Part shown: piece after piece, positions 1 through 11,310 of the stretch
Position numbering within the stretch: position 1 is the stretch's first letter
Layout of the letters: each line of letters begins with the position of its first letter
Source of the DNA: Eopsaltria australis
Lineage: Eukaryota; Chordata; Aves; Passeriformes; Petroicidae
Direction: 5' to 3'
NCBI GenBank assembly: GCA_034509425.1
Contig: JAVTVJ010000001.1
Location: 8,770,001-8,834,000 of the forward strand
DNA: 64,000 nt
The notes under the pieces: generated by a model
Told to the model about the DNA's origin: nothing
The model's input: only the letters and a program-made list of their open reading frames with translations
Database searches by the model: none
Made by a program: the position numbers and the translations under genes

Positions 1-1207
1 TCACTCCAAGTCAGCATATGGGTAAAGAGAATAGAAGCCAGTTTACTGTTTTTTGGACAAGACGTGGATCTACACAGCAAATGGTGAAGTCAGCCCCAGT
101 ATCCTTGTCAAGTGCAGGTTTTATGCCTAAATCTATCACCTAGGTTACCAGCATAGTGTCAACAATTTAACACCATCATATCCTTTTATTTGGTTGCTCT
201 GCTTAACATATTAAGCTTTCAAAAATGAGTGACAGCTCACCCTATTAATTGCATATTGCTAATTTTGTGGGCTTAAGACTATTATGCTGTTTAATTAGCA
301 ACTGTTTGCAATGTTATTTAAGAGGCTTTACTGGATAAAGGATTGCATGTCCAAAATATACCAATGCAAATAACACAAATTCACAAATTATAAGCTTGTT
401 TTAAACATTAGGACCCCATATATATCGGTTAGTTATATGATAAGGAGAGAAGGAAAAATACTTGACAATTTGATGCAAGCAATTAATCATTTATGAAATA
501 GTCATCATACTTTTGAATCTGAGAATAATGGAGGAAAAAATTAATAAAGTCTGCCTGAAGGAGAGAGATCCATTTCATTGTAAATATTAATTTAAAAGCA
601 TAGTAATTTTATGGGGCAAATCTTGTAGACCCTATATAATAAAGCATGCTTCATTCACACATTATGTCCTAGCAGCTCCAGCTAGTTATTCCTATATTAG
701 AGAGAATTATTTAAAGGGAAATCCTTACCTGAGGTCTACAAAAGCTTTGGGTAGAGGGAAATATTAGATTCCACAATTGAGACACTTCCCTGAGCATTGT
801 TTCTTTCTGGGTAAGTTCAAAATACAATTACCATCAAAACACCTGAGTTGGTTAGGTTTTGAGCACAAGTTGAGGGCAAACCTTGACTACATGACAGCAA
901 AAGAGGGGTGGGTACAGGACAATCTGGCAATTGGACAAGGTCTAGAGACTGAGCACAGCAGCACAATGCTGGGAGACGTGACCTGATGGTGACATGAGTT
1001 GCCCCTGTCCTCACAGGAAAGCCAGTCCTTACCCTCACAGAAGTGCACAGCAGCAGACTGTGATTCACCTAAGTTTCACAACAGCCTCCCCCAAATATAA
1101 AATGCAGAAGCTCAAAACCTGCAAAATCTATGCTTGCCACAGGAAGAACAAAGGAGGAATGAACATCAAATATTCCACAACATTAAACAAGCATTTAGAG
1201 AAACAGA
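1..1207. other. AT-rich non-coding sequence
   Basis: No gene is recognised here. The sequence is AT-rich and CpG-poor, and stop codons break all six frames into short pieces. The only exon-like signal is a good minus-strand donor (CAG|GTAAGG type) at about 724-731, with no convincing acceptor to pair with it. Confidence 0.7.
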
Positions 1208-1325
1208 CAATCACAGTACCACTCAGGTGGGAAAGGACCTCTAAGACCACTGGGTCCAAGCATTAACCCAGCATTGCCAAGTCTACCTCTAAACAATGTA
1301 CTTAAGTGCCACAAGTTCATAGCAT
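1208..1325 (-). mobile_element. CR1 LINE 3'-end fragment
   Basis: Read on the plus strand, this matches the reverse complement of the CR1 3' untranslated end. A 'gggaaaggacctctaagacc' segment is followed by 'gggtccaagcattaaccc', 'agcattgccaagtctacc' and 'taagtgccacaa', which is the order seen in avian CR1 tails. The terminal repeat that should lie at its low-coordinate end is degraded, so the copy is old. It is a typical 5'-truncated CR1 with no coding capacity. The right boundary is approximate, because similarity fades after about 1315. Confidence 0.85.
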
Positions 1326-3652
1326 TCCATGCAAAGGTCTCATGTCTGGGTTTTGTTGTTACTGCTCCACAACCGTTTTTCCCCTATTCTTTGTATTTAG
1401 AATGCTATCAGTTTTAAATTCATGAATGTAGTTGCTTCAAGCAGCATATGGGCTTTAACTCTACATAATACTGTGATTTCTGAGTTGACTCCTCTGATAT
1501 TCTCTTTTTCCTATACAACTGGGCTCAGATCAGCTCATGTCCCTGCCTGCTGAGTGGCTGCTGCATTTAAGCTACATAAGGGTTACTGTACTTGAGTGTA
1601 ATATAGCAAATGAGTGCACCAGAATCCCACTGAGGCAGCATGTAGCCTGCAGGTACTAATGGTTCATCAAGGAGACCTTAAAGCCTATTTAATGCCAAAG
1701 ACTAAAGATCTTTATATTTCTTTCTGCCATTTTGCAATTCATTGTAGAGTTGCAGTCAAAGATTGAAGGTTTTTTTCCTTGTGTAGCAAATTAAAAAATG
1801 AACAACTGGGTATTATGTGTTTCTTTATAACACAATATGATTCATGCCTCATCCTTCATGCAAGCCAGTAGGTCTTTGATTTAGAGCCTGGATAGCTATA
1901 AACCATTATTACAAAGTAATCTGCTACTGAAGAATTTATAGGACAAATCCCTTAAGTAAGGGTTCATGGCTCTTCAGCCCAAACATCCTACATCTATCTA
2001 TTTAATCTAGTTAATTCATCTATCTCTATATTTATAAAGCATCCAGCCACTGGTAGCCAGATGCCACTAGTACAAATGCAATTTATTGACAAATGGTGGG
2101 GGGGGGGGGGCAGTAGTTGCTGACAGATGCAGTTCTGTCATTAAGGAAATAAATGTTTTAAGAAATGTAATCACTGTGTTGATATATTTTATAAGATTTT
2201 ATGTTCTTTCACATTCTGACTCACTATAGTATTTTTATTTGGCCTGGGGTATTTATTTTTGCAAGTAATAGCTAGGGTGGGGTGGAGAGCACAGGGAAGG
2301 GTAGTGTGGATGAAGAGTCCCAGATCCTTGCCTAAGCAGCAGTGCTGGCTATCACACAAGGAACTCCTTTACATGTTATACATGTTAGATGTGTTGAGTA
2401 ATAGAAAGGTTAATTTGGGAAAAATCAGTGCAGTTTCCTTTTTTTCCTTCCCTTTTATTCATAGCGACTACCTAAAATATTTCCAAATTGGGAATATTTT
2501 CACTGGAACTATATGTCTCATTATTTGTGAGGAATGATTATGCTCATTACGTACCTAGGTTGTATACACAGAGTTGAGAATGGCATTCGTGGAAATGACA
2601 TATCCACGTTTAGCTCACACATAAGAGAGCTTTGTTTCACGAGGACAATTCCTGTTGCTGTTCCTGATAGTGAAAGTCCTGCTGTGCTACTTTTGTTTCT
2701 GCTGTGACGGGACAAGTTCTTGCCTGCAGGCAAGGCTGAACTTCCAAAATGATCATGTTATTCTCTGTGTCTAGTGAGCAATGTGGAAAGCATGGGGGTT
2801 TGATTTGAGGATACAGGAGAACTATAAGGATTTAATGTCTGGAATGAATCACACTGCTAGAGTTCACTCTGCCACTGGTCAGTCAGCCTTTCTGTGCTCA
2901 CATATCGTTACAAATCATTGCATGCTGGTATATTAAAGGAATATTTCTGTATTTGTTGTATCAATGAAAATTTTATACTGGCAGGAGTTTGTAGTTTTTT
3001 ATTGTTTTAGTGAACAACAAGCATGTGAAACTGTAGCAAATGAATTCGTGGTCAGACCATAGGGCTTCAAACTTGAGCTGACACATTGTGGTAATGTACA
3101 TGTAATACAAATGCTCTCCATTTTCTGCCAGAAACTAGGCCATCTAACTGTGTCCTCTGGAGCAGTGTGAGTCCCAAGCTGCCTCTTCTGTGCCTCTTCC
3201 CAAAAGCTTCAGAACAGCCAGTCCCTTCATTCTGTCCCCCTGCTGTGCCTCATTTAATCCAGATTTTGAAGTAGAAAAGAAACTGATTGCTGAACAGCAC
3301 CATGAAGAAGATAAATTGAGATTTTTACTCTTTTATGTATGGGCAGTAATGACACCTTTCCTAGGAGTAACACTATCACTCCCAATGGCACTTAATGGCT
3401 AAATCTGTGATATTATGCTGTAGAGACTAATATCTTTGTAGATGACTGCCCTTGTTCTGGAGTACCTTTAAGATAACAATGTAAGGGCACATACTTTTTC
3501 AGACTTCTAATATGACACAGTCACAATCCAGGCCCTTCACTGTCCAGTGCTTACAGTTCAATTTTGTATCAGATGCTTACATTTGTTTCATTTTTCTCAG
3601 ATACTGCAGTTATTCAGCTCTTTTCCATTTAATTGCTTCAAATTTTGCTTAC
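1326..3652. other. Non-coding sequence with a poly-G tract
   Basis: No gene is recognised. The block is AT-rich with scattered short open frames that have neither recognisable protein features nor paired splice signals. It contains the G13 tract at 2098-2110, listed separately. Confidence 0.65.
2098..2110. repeat. Poly-G tract (13 G)
   Basis: Thirteen consecutive G residues, preceded by GGT, lie in otherwise AT-rich DNA. Long G runs are rare in vertebrate DNA compared with A/T runs. They are length-unstable and prone to sequencing error, so the exact count is uncertain. Confidence 0.95.
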
Positions 3653-3719
3653 CTGTTTGATTATTATTTTTCTCCTCACTTACTCATGTGCCTTCTCCTC
3701 AAACATGTGCTCAGTCAAC
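3653..3719 (-). other. Exon-like segment, probably non-coding (67 nt)
   Basis: On the minus strand a pyrimidine-rich acceptor ending 'catttttttcag' precedes a 67-nt segment that ends in a consensus donor (AACAG|GTAAGC). A second donor-like site (ATGA|GTAAGTG) lies inside it. No frame is open across the whole segment; a truncated version using the inner donor is open in one frame. If it is real it is more likely a UTR or lncRNA exon than coding. Splice-site quality is the only evidence, so it may well be a pseudo-exon. Confidence 0.15.
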
Positions 3720-6700
3720 CTGAAAAAAATGCAGTGAAAGGTGTAACCTGGAGTCAGATTTTGTTTGCCTAAAATAATTTCAAATAAAATCCATGGGAGA
3801 GTTGTTCACAGTGTTCTGTGATGCATGGAGGTGCCAATTAGACACCCCTGAAAAAATCAGGTGTGGGTTAGAGATCCTCGACTCATGGTAATGCATGATG
3901 CTTGCCAAGAGAGTTGTTGGTGGAGCCATTAGGATTCAGCAATACGGTGGAAAACTTATTGATGCTGTGCATCCACTGTACGAGCAGAACCAGTATTTAT
4001 GCACACAACTCCAGATCATGTGATCCAAATCACTATAGTTACTATTTCTGCTGTGCATCTTTTTCCTATTTCCAATAAAAGGCAAAACCAGTGTCTTAGG
4101 GCTGAGCATGACTCCCTATGTATATTTTTCAAAAACCAATGCCCGTATTAGTCAGCACACATTCTACATTTCACTCAGCTGCCTGTGCATTCAATGCATT
4201 TTTTCCCTGTGTTACCATGACCTCTAAAAGGTAGTTTTGTTATTCCATGCTTCCTAATAAGCAGATAAAACTAAAGCAAAACAAAATATGACTGTCTTCC
4301 TCTGAACCCTTTTCTGGCTTCTGCACCTAACAATGCAACCTCTATTTCTCTCTGTTCCCTGGTTCATTCCTTTCTGAGCACACCTGACGCACATAAGATT
4401 TAATAATTTACAGGTAGAGGGCTTAGTTTGCCAGGCTAGAGACATATTCCAATTTCTTCCCCTAACTCTAATGAGACAAAGCAGTCAGAAGCTTATTGCT
4501 ACCGCCACATAAAATCAGATTTATGAATGCTTTTTGTCAGAAATTGGTGCAAGGCAGTTTGAGTGTTCCACTGAATGTCTCCATTTGTCTTCCAGACTAA
4601 AGTTTTCCTGCCTGCTAATGGAAGAATCACTATTATGAGTATTAATTTTTTTTTCCTAATTAAGAAGCTAGATAAGATTGCCCCAGTCCAAAACACACTG
4701 TACAATTCTACACAGAACTACTGGCCTTATATCTAGTGGTTATGATTCCCAGAAGACCGTACCTGAAGAGAGAGAGCTTTGTGTGCTATAGCTCATTCCT
4801 GGTTGACACATTAGTGAGGTGTGGTATGGAACCAGTGATCCTCTAAATGATCTGCCACTGCTAGCAGAGCTCCAGAGAGTTCTCCTCACATGGCAAAAGT
4901 TATTCTGTACCCTCTGAAAAGGACAGCAGAGCATACTGTGTATCCCCTTCTTTCCCAGCTTACCAAGAGATTGCCATTCACTTTTGTTTGTTTGCTTTTC
5001 TCTGTTCCTGATGTGAATTATTCATTGCTCCTGTTTAAACAGTCTGGGGTTTTGGATTCTCTGAAGATGCTGCATCAGCATTTTAATTTCAGAAGATGTA
5101 GCACAAAGGCAAAAGCAACTCACGTTTTATATGGTGGCAGCACATCTAGCTCTAGAAACGGCCAGATCTGAGATATTGTATTCTAACCAGATGGTGCTGT
5201 CAGACAGCACAGAATGACAATGTTTAGATGATGCAGAAAGGGTAATGTGCCCAAGAAGTGAAGGAACTCTATCTTCACTTGCTGCATTTTTTAACTTCAG
5301 TTAGAGATGACACAGTAAGGATCATCATAGAAGGAAAGACTTCTCGTAGCTGATCATAACTTAAAGGTATCTGTTGCAATATTTAAAAATTAGGCAGGCA
5401 GACCCTTGTTGCTAGCAACTGCCTTTGGCTCCCTCATAGTCTAAGGAATAGAGGATAATACAAGAAATTAGAAATTGTTTGTTGGGCTTTTTTTTTAATC
5501 TGAAAAACTACAGAATAGTACTCATTCCTGTCTAGCAACATTTCTAATGCAAAATATATATTCAAATATGGCATGTTCTTTTCCTTTTCATAAACTGGTT
5601 CCAATTATCAGGTCAAAACATTTTTCATTTCAAGATAGAACTTAGGGTAGAAACAGGAAAATATTTCTAGGAAATCAAATTGAAACAGGTTGAAATTGTC
5701 AGAACTAAATTATATCATTGATTCACGCTATCACACATTACTTCACAACTCAGATTTTTTGTGTTGTGGACAATTCTTTAAAAATTACTTTTTAACATAA
5801 TTTGTTGTCTGCAATTTCTGCTCATTTTGAAAATACTCATAAGGAAGTATAGTATTTCTTACCCAGTGCTGATTCAAATATGGGTTTTAGCAGTATTAGA
5901 CCAATTATCCAAAATGCAGACTTTCCTTCCCAAATATCTCAGGGGTATATATCCTGCGTTCACCCCATTTAGCACCGTAAAGCTGCTAAATGACTGGACT
6001 TATATAAAAATGAGGCACACTTTTTGTCTTCTCTTAAACTTCAAATAACTTGGCTTTCAACTACAGAAGCCTTATGTCAAACTATCTTCTGATATTTGAA
6101 CTAATAAAAATTAGCACATCAGTCCATAAAGTGTACACCAAGACTGTGAAAAAATATAACAATACCTGGGACATTTATTTTACATGTGACAGATAAACTC
6201 AAGCAAGATGAATTTCAATTCAGAGAATCAACACCTCTGCATGTGAAATTCACCACTAAATTGATAATGAGAGAAAAAATAAGTCACAAAGATAAAACTC
6301 CTACTTAATGTGATATGCTACTTCTCTTCCTGTAGAAATTTATTAAAAACACACAAATACAAGGGGTTTAATTTTGCTGATCTCAGCCCTCTGCAGCCAT
6401 CACAAATTGGTTGGCTGACAAATTTCTAATGAAAAATAGGTAGAACTTTTATCTCTAATGGGAAAACATAAACAAGATATTATTTTAGAAATTTAGGACT
6501 AAAATACAGTCTTTAATCATCTAATGGACATGCAGAGGACAGCCAGAGAAATTAGAACATTTTTACCTGTTGCAAGCAGCTCAACTCCTCACCATGTTTA
6601 TTTTGAGCTGTATGGCACATACAGAGAGACATAGGTCTCTTTGTAAATGATACAAATTTACTTTTGGGTGGGATGGTTAGGAGGGAGGATAAAAAATGAG

Positions 6701-7449
6701 AATCTTTCCTAATAAATTTATGTATGAAGGGAAAATCAGCATGGTGTAGATGAATCAACACAGAAGTAGCAGTCAGGAAGGAGCAAGGGAATGAAGATAC
6801 TTGTCTTTCACGGGAGCATTTATACGGACTGTTTAATGAAAACAGATATTTTAAATTATGTAGTATAAAAAATCTCATATAAATTCAAAATTCTTTATTA
6901 TTAGAAATTTTTTAGGCCTAAATTTTCTCAATCACACAAGGAAAAGAATTTTTTGAACATATGCCCTCTTCTCCTGAAGCATTACACTTTTGCAGAATTA
7001 GAATGGATGGGAGTACTGCTTTCTGTTCCAGAGCGAAAACACATTCATATGCTTTTTTTTGCAAGATTTCTTTCAAAAGCTCATCTACATTCTTCTAGCT
7101 CTAGCAAAAAATATGGCATCCACCAATAGATAATTTTTGCTTGCTTGTTTGTTTTTTCCAAAAAAAATGACTTTCAAACATGATAAGCAAAGCCAGCAAA
7201 AACAAATTTACATTGGCAAAACTGCATCTCATAATGGTTCTGCTACTGTAGTGATGCCAACCTGGGGAAGAGATATTCACAATAGTAGCAGGAGTGTTAA
7301 GAAAGTTAAGCCAAGCAACATTTTTAACTGGGGTATATAAATATCTTGAGTTTGTTTTTTGTTTCTTTTCTCATGGTAACAAAATGTATAAATCATCATG
7401 TAATCTACAGCAATGCATGCAGCAACAAACAAGAGAAGCTAGAAAGTCA
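3720..7449. other. AT-rich non-coding sequence
   Basis: No gene, RNA gene or clear repeat is recognised. Short A/T runs and short open frames occur throughout. The longest minus-strand frame (about 6552-6878) has no domain features, and it has a donor-like sequence (AACAG|GTAAAA, about 6567) without a matching acceptor. Confidence 0.65.
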
Positions 7450-8280
7450 CTGTGCAGCAATTAAGCCATGACATAGTTACCTTCACAGAAACATGGTGCA
7501 CACCTGAGTGCTGCAATGGATGGCTACAGACACCTGAGAAGGAAGAGGCAAAGAAGGAGAAGCAGTGGGGTAGTACTGTGTCATTGAATCATAGAGAGCT
7601 GGCAGACGTGCTCACCAAGCCACTTTCCATCATTTATAGCAATCCTAAATAACCAGAGAGGTCCAAGCTAACTTGAGACTAGCCACTGTGATAAGTACAG
7701 TAAGTACTGGAAAGAGGGTCCTGGGAACTACAGGCCCCTCAGTCTGACCTAAGTTCCAGTGGAGGTCAAGGAGCAGATAGTCTTGAGTGCCATTGCCTGG
7801 CATGCACAGGACAACAAGGGGATCAGGCCCAACCAGAATGGACTCATGGAAAACAGGTCCTGCTTGATCAACCTCCTTGTATGACAGTGTGACCCACTCA
7901 GTGGATAAGGGAAAGGCGATGGATGTTGCCTATCTACTTCAATAAAAACTCTGACACCATTTCCCACAGCATCCTCCTAGAGAAACTGCTCATGGATTGG
8001 ATGGGCATGTACTTTGTTAGCAACAAATCATAGGACAAGAGGAAATGGTCTACAGCTGGGCTATGGGAGGTTTAGATTGACTCTTCAGAGGAAGGGTTTT
8101 CAGGCATTGGAACAGGCTGCCCAGGAAGGATTGAGTCATCATCCCTGGAGGGATTTATGAGACATGTAGATTTGTCACTTAGTGACATGGTTTAGTGGTA
8201 GACTTGGCAGTGCTGGGTTAAAGGTTGGACTCAATTATCTTGAAGGTCTTTTCCAAACTAAATTATTCTATGATTCTATT
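7450..8280 (+). mobile_element. CR1 LINE, internally deleted copy
   Basis: A degenerate CR1 retrotransposon in three collinear pieces. About 7452-7580 encodes an APE-type endonuclease fragment; 'HDIVTFTETW' is visible and fits the family's DIV-x-x-TETW motif. It is followed directly, from about 7590, by reverse-transcriptase sequence ('ELADVLTKPLSIIY', then 'GNYRPLSLT', then 'IRPNQNG'). Near 8015 the RT region jumps to the 3' end ('ggacaagaggaaatgg', 'ggcattggaacaggctgccc', 'catccctggaggg') and the tail 'attattctatgattctatt'. Parts of the endonuclease and most of the later RT are therefore missing. Stop codons and frame changes break the coding sequence, so the copy is dead. The short open frame at 7452-7652 is this element, not a host gene. 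Confidence 0.93.
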
Positions 8281-9354
8281 TTATAAAGCAGACTGGGCAA
8301 TAGTATGGAGGCAACTACACCTGCCCTGTTCCAGGTCTGATATACATTAATTTTCTTTTTTTTTTACATAAAGAGGTACTGTGTAAAGACAGGTATCCTG
8401 CTGATGGATGAAAGACTTAATCCATAAATAAGCAAAAAAAAACTTACAGCAGTTGCATCTGTCATGGAATAATTGGAGACAGTTGCAAAAACACATCTTA
8501 AGTGGGGATCAATGATTAGGTTTACTGATAAGTTCTAGGTAGTTCTCAAAAGTATGTATAGGAATCTAGCCTCTGAACAACTTGCCCTTCATGGTTTTCT
8601 CTAATGACTGAACAGGTTTCTTAGAAGCAGTTGCTGACTCCTGATACTGTTCTGTCAGTAGATGAATGCATACAAGCTCCACTGTTAAATCCTCTGCCAT
8701 TTTAGCTGCCAGTTACTGAACCTCTAAGAGCTTTTCAAATCCAGTCTGGCACTTTGGAACCCATCACAAATAACCCACACGAAGCTGAAGGTAGTTTCAA
8801 AGACTGCAACACTGGAAAAAGATTCTACATTGAGATGCACATTTTGGACTGGGTAATGGAGCATTGTAGGGAAAGGTACTGTCTTGTAATGAAAAATGGG
8901 AATAATTCAAAAGTGGAAACTTACTGCTGATCAGAAAATAATTTCAAAGCTCTGTAAATTACTTCCTTCCAGGTATTTTCTCATAACAACTTGCTTGTTT
9001 TTTGGTTTTTTTCTCTCCCTGACACCTTTCCTTGAAGGTTTGCTGGGGATTTTTTCCCTTTTGGTAGAAATAACTTCAGTTTCGTGTACAATGTGGGATG
9101 ACTGTACTTCAATCTTTTGATATTTCATCGGTTCCCACTTCCTCCTGTATCAGGTAAAACTTGAATTATCAAATATAGAAACAGCCCTCTGTTTCAAGCA
9201 CTTCTTCCAGGTACTGATTTTTCTACAAAGACTCAGGTCCCTCTTCAGTAAAGTTACTCCTCATCTACCTAACTCTATCAATGACTTCACAGCACTCTCA
9301 CCCAGACAGGATTACCTTAAAAGATCTCAACAGATCAAAATTCACCGTGGGAAT

Positions 9355-9377
9355 TTGTCCAAGGGAAACACCACCAA
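9355..9377 (+). repeat. 23-bp exact direct repeat, copy 1
   Basis: This 23-base segment begins TTGTCCAAGG and ends CACCACCAA. It is identical to 10926-10948, in the same orientation, 1571 bases downstream. A shorter related word (AATTTGTCCAAGG) recurs near 11806. Similarity does not obviously extend beyond the 23 bases. It may be a relic of a diverged dispersed repeat. Confidence 0.9.
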
Positions 9378-10925
9378 AAGTCATCTTATGTTGGTAAGGC
9401 TTTATGAATTTGTCTCTCTGAGGATCACTAAGTTTCCCCAGACCAAAGTTTATGCTCACAGTTTACAAGAGCAAGGATGACATGGCCACTGCCAAGTACC
9501 AGCAGCATTATTAGCTTGAGCAGACATGCTGTCCAATCCAATTTTAGGCTCTGCAGACCTGCCCATAACTGCAGTTCATGAAAGGTCAGATCTGTCATTT
9601 GTGATAACCACACTAAAAAACAGATTAATGTCTCTGTTCCCATTTTGCTGGATAAGTGTGGCTTCATCCACTTGCTCTTTCCCCTGGAGTGTTAGAACAA
9701 TCTTCATTAGAGTCATCCAGAAAGCTGGGATAGGCAAATAGCTTGTATGGCAGTTTTGTCTCCTCCCCTGCCCTGCACATTCACCTTTTCCATAAGGTCA
9801 TATTCTGAGGATGAGGAGGGGAACTGGCCTGAGCCTGGAAGCTCTAGCAATATATTTCATTACTGCTATTTGATGTGGTCAAAATCTGCATCAGTTCTGT
9901 CAGTCACCAATGAGCAAGGATCACTCTCATTCTGTGTTATGGCCTGTGGCCACAGAAGCTCTGGAAAAGTTTCTTGTGATCTTCCTGAGTCTCTTGGGAT
10001 TATTCCTTGACTCCTTGCAGCACCTTCTAATTGTTCAAGTCCAGATTTGAACAGGCACCCCATGGCAAACTCACCATGACAAATCTAACTTTTGTGCCAC
10101 TGAGCACTCAGTTTTGCTCAAAGTCCTTTGAAACATCTCTACTTTGAGGCCCCAGTCAGGGTTAGCACTTCAAATGGCTCTTAGTAATGGAGACACAAGT
10201 ACTTGCAGAAAGAGAAATTCCCTCTGAGCTTCTCACTACAAATAATTTTCTGAGACTCTTACATATTTTTCTAAAAGGGCTTATCACTGTCTCATTTATT
10301 CTAACTTCAACCAGTAGTCAGAGAGCATCATGCAGGGATGACTGTAATTAGCTTTATCTGACATATGACACCAGCGTAGATTGTCCCTCTGCATATTTTT
10401 ATTTGATTTTTATCCCTTCAAGTTGGCCATTGCTTTAATTCTTCCCCATATTTTTTGTTCCTTTCTGATCCCTCTGTTTTATTATAAATATTTTCCTTTT
10501 CCCTTTGGACTGCCTTGTAAAAATAGATCACCAAATAAAAGTATCACAGAGTGGATAGTTAATTGTACTTAATTGACAGCCTTATCTGCTTGTGCGTTAT
10601 CATTACTATTGTTATGTTTGGATAGGGCATAATTTCTTTCATCTTTTGAAACCCTCAGGAGCACTTAGGAGAACTTGGACTGCTGGTGCAGGTTTGTGTA
10701 GAAGAAGGAGAAAAAAAATTCTGTTTATCTGCTACATTGTGGTTTTGGCCACAGCCCACAGCAAAAGGCAGCATGAAGCTGCATCATCCTGTGGAGGAAA
10801 CTGGAGGGAAGCTGGACTGGACACCAAGCTACCTTGGACGTATAGGAGCTTCAAATAGGCAGATTCATCATATTTGACTTGTCTGAGGAGAAATCTATGA
10901 CTTCCTTTCCACTCTGGTTCAGGTG

Positions 10926-10948
10926 TTGTCCAAGGGAAACACCACCAA
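10926..10948 (+). repeat. 23-bp exact direct repeat, copy 2
   Basis: Identical to 9355-9377. It sits just after an acceptor-like sequence ('ccactctggttcag'), so it starts two bases inside the exon-like stretch 10924-11016. Whether that position matters is unknown. Confidence 0.9.
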
Positions 10949-11247
10949 CACTGTCCATTAGCCCCAGCTAGAACCTCTGTGAAGGGAGAACATAGATAAT
11001 GTCCAGCTCTCAGGAGGTGAGTCAGTGTGGAAAAGACCTTCGTCCTTCCCCATGGCTTGGTGTCTTTAAAAGCCCCTACAAGCTTTTGGGAACCTCCAGT
11101 ATTAGTCAGCCATCAGATCAATTTAACTGTAGAAAACTGAACTCTGAGCATCTCCTCTCTCAACAGCCAGAAAAAGTATGGCCTTTCTGACAATTGAGAA
11201 TTTAGCATTCAATTCTGACTAGGCAAAGCCACAAAACTGTGGAAAGG

Positions 11248-11310
11248 TGTAACCTCCCATGGCAGGAAGGGTTAAGGTCCCTTCCAACAAAACCATTCTA
11301 TGATTCTATG
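11248..11310 (+). mobile_element. CR1 LINE 3'-tail fragment
   Basis: 'cctcccatggcaggaagggt' is followed by 'taaggtcccttccaac' and then 'ccattctatgattctatg', the canonical 3' terminus of a CR1 with its short terminal repeat. Only about 60 bases remain, so this is a severely 5'-truncated insertion. The tail is nearly intact. Confidence 0.92.

Larger units (their letters stand above)
8281..11247. other. Non-coding sequence between two CR1 copies
   Basis: No gene is recognised. G+C is somewhat higher than in the flanks, notably at 9200-10080 and 10640-11190. The block contains two copies of a 23-bp exact repeat, listed separately. An exon-like stretch at 10924-11016 has a good acceptor ('ccactctggttcag') and donor (GAG|GTGAGT), but all three frames carry stops. 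Confidence 0.6.

Noticed and set aside
7452..7652. Short open frame with an endonuclease-like motif
   Set aside because: It is the endonuclease fragment of the CR1 element, not a host gene.
10924..11016. 93-nt segment with good acceptor and GAG|GTGAGT donor
   Set aside because: All three frames carry stops and there is no other support. Kept only as context for the 23-bp repeat.
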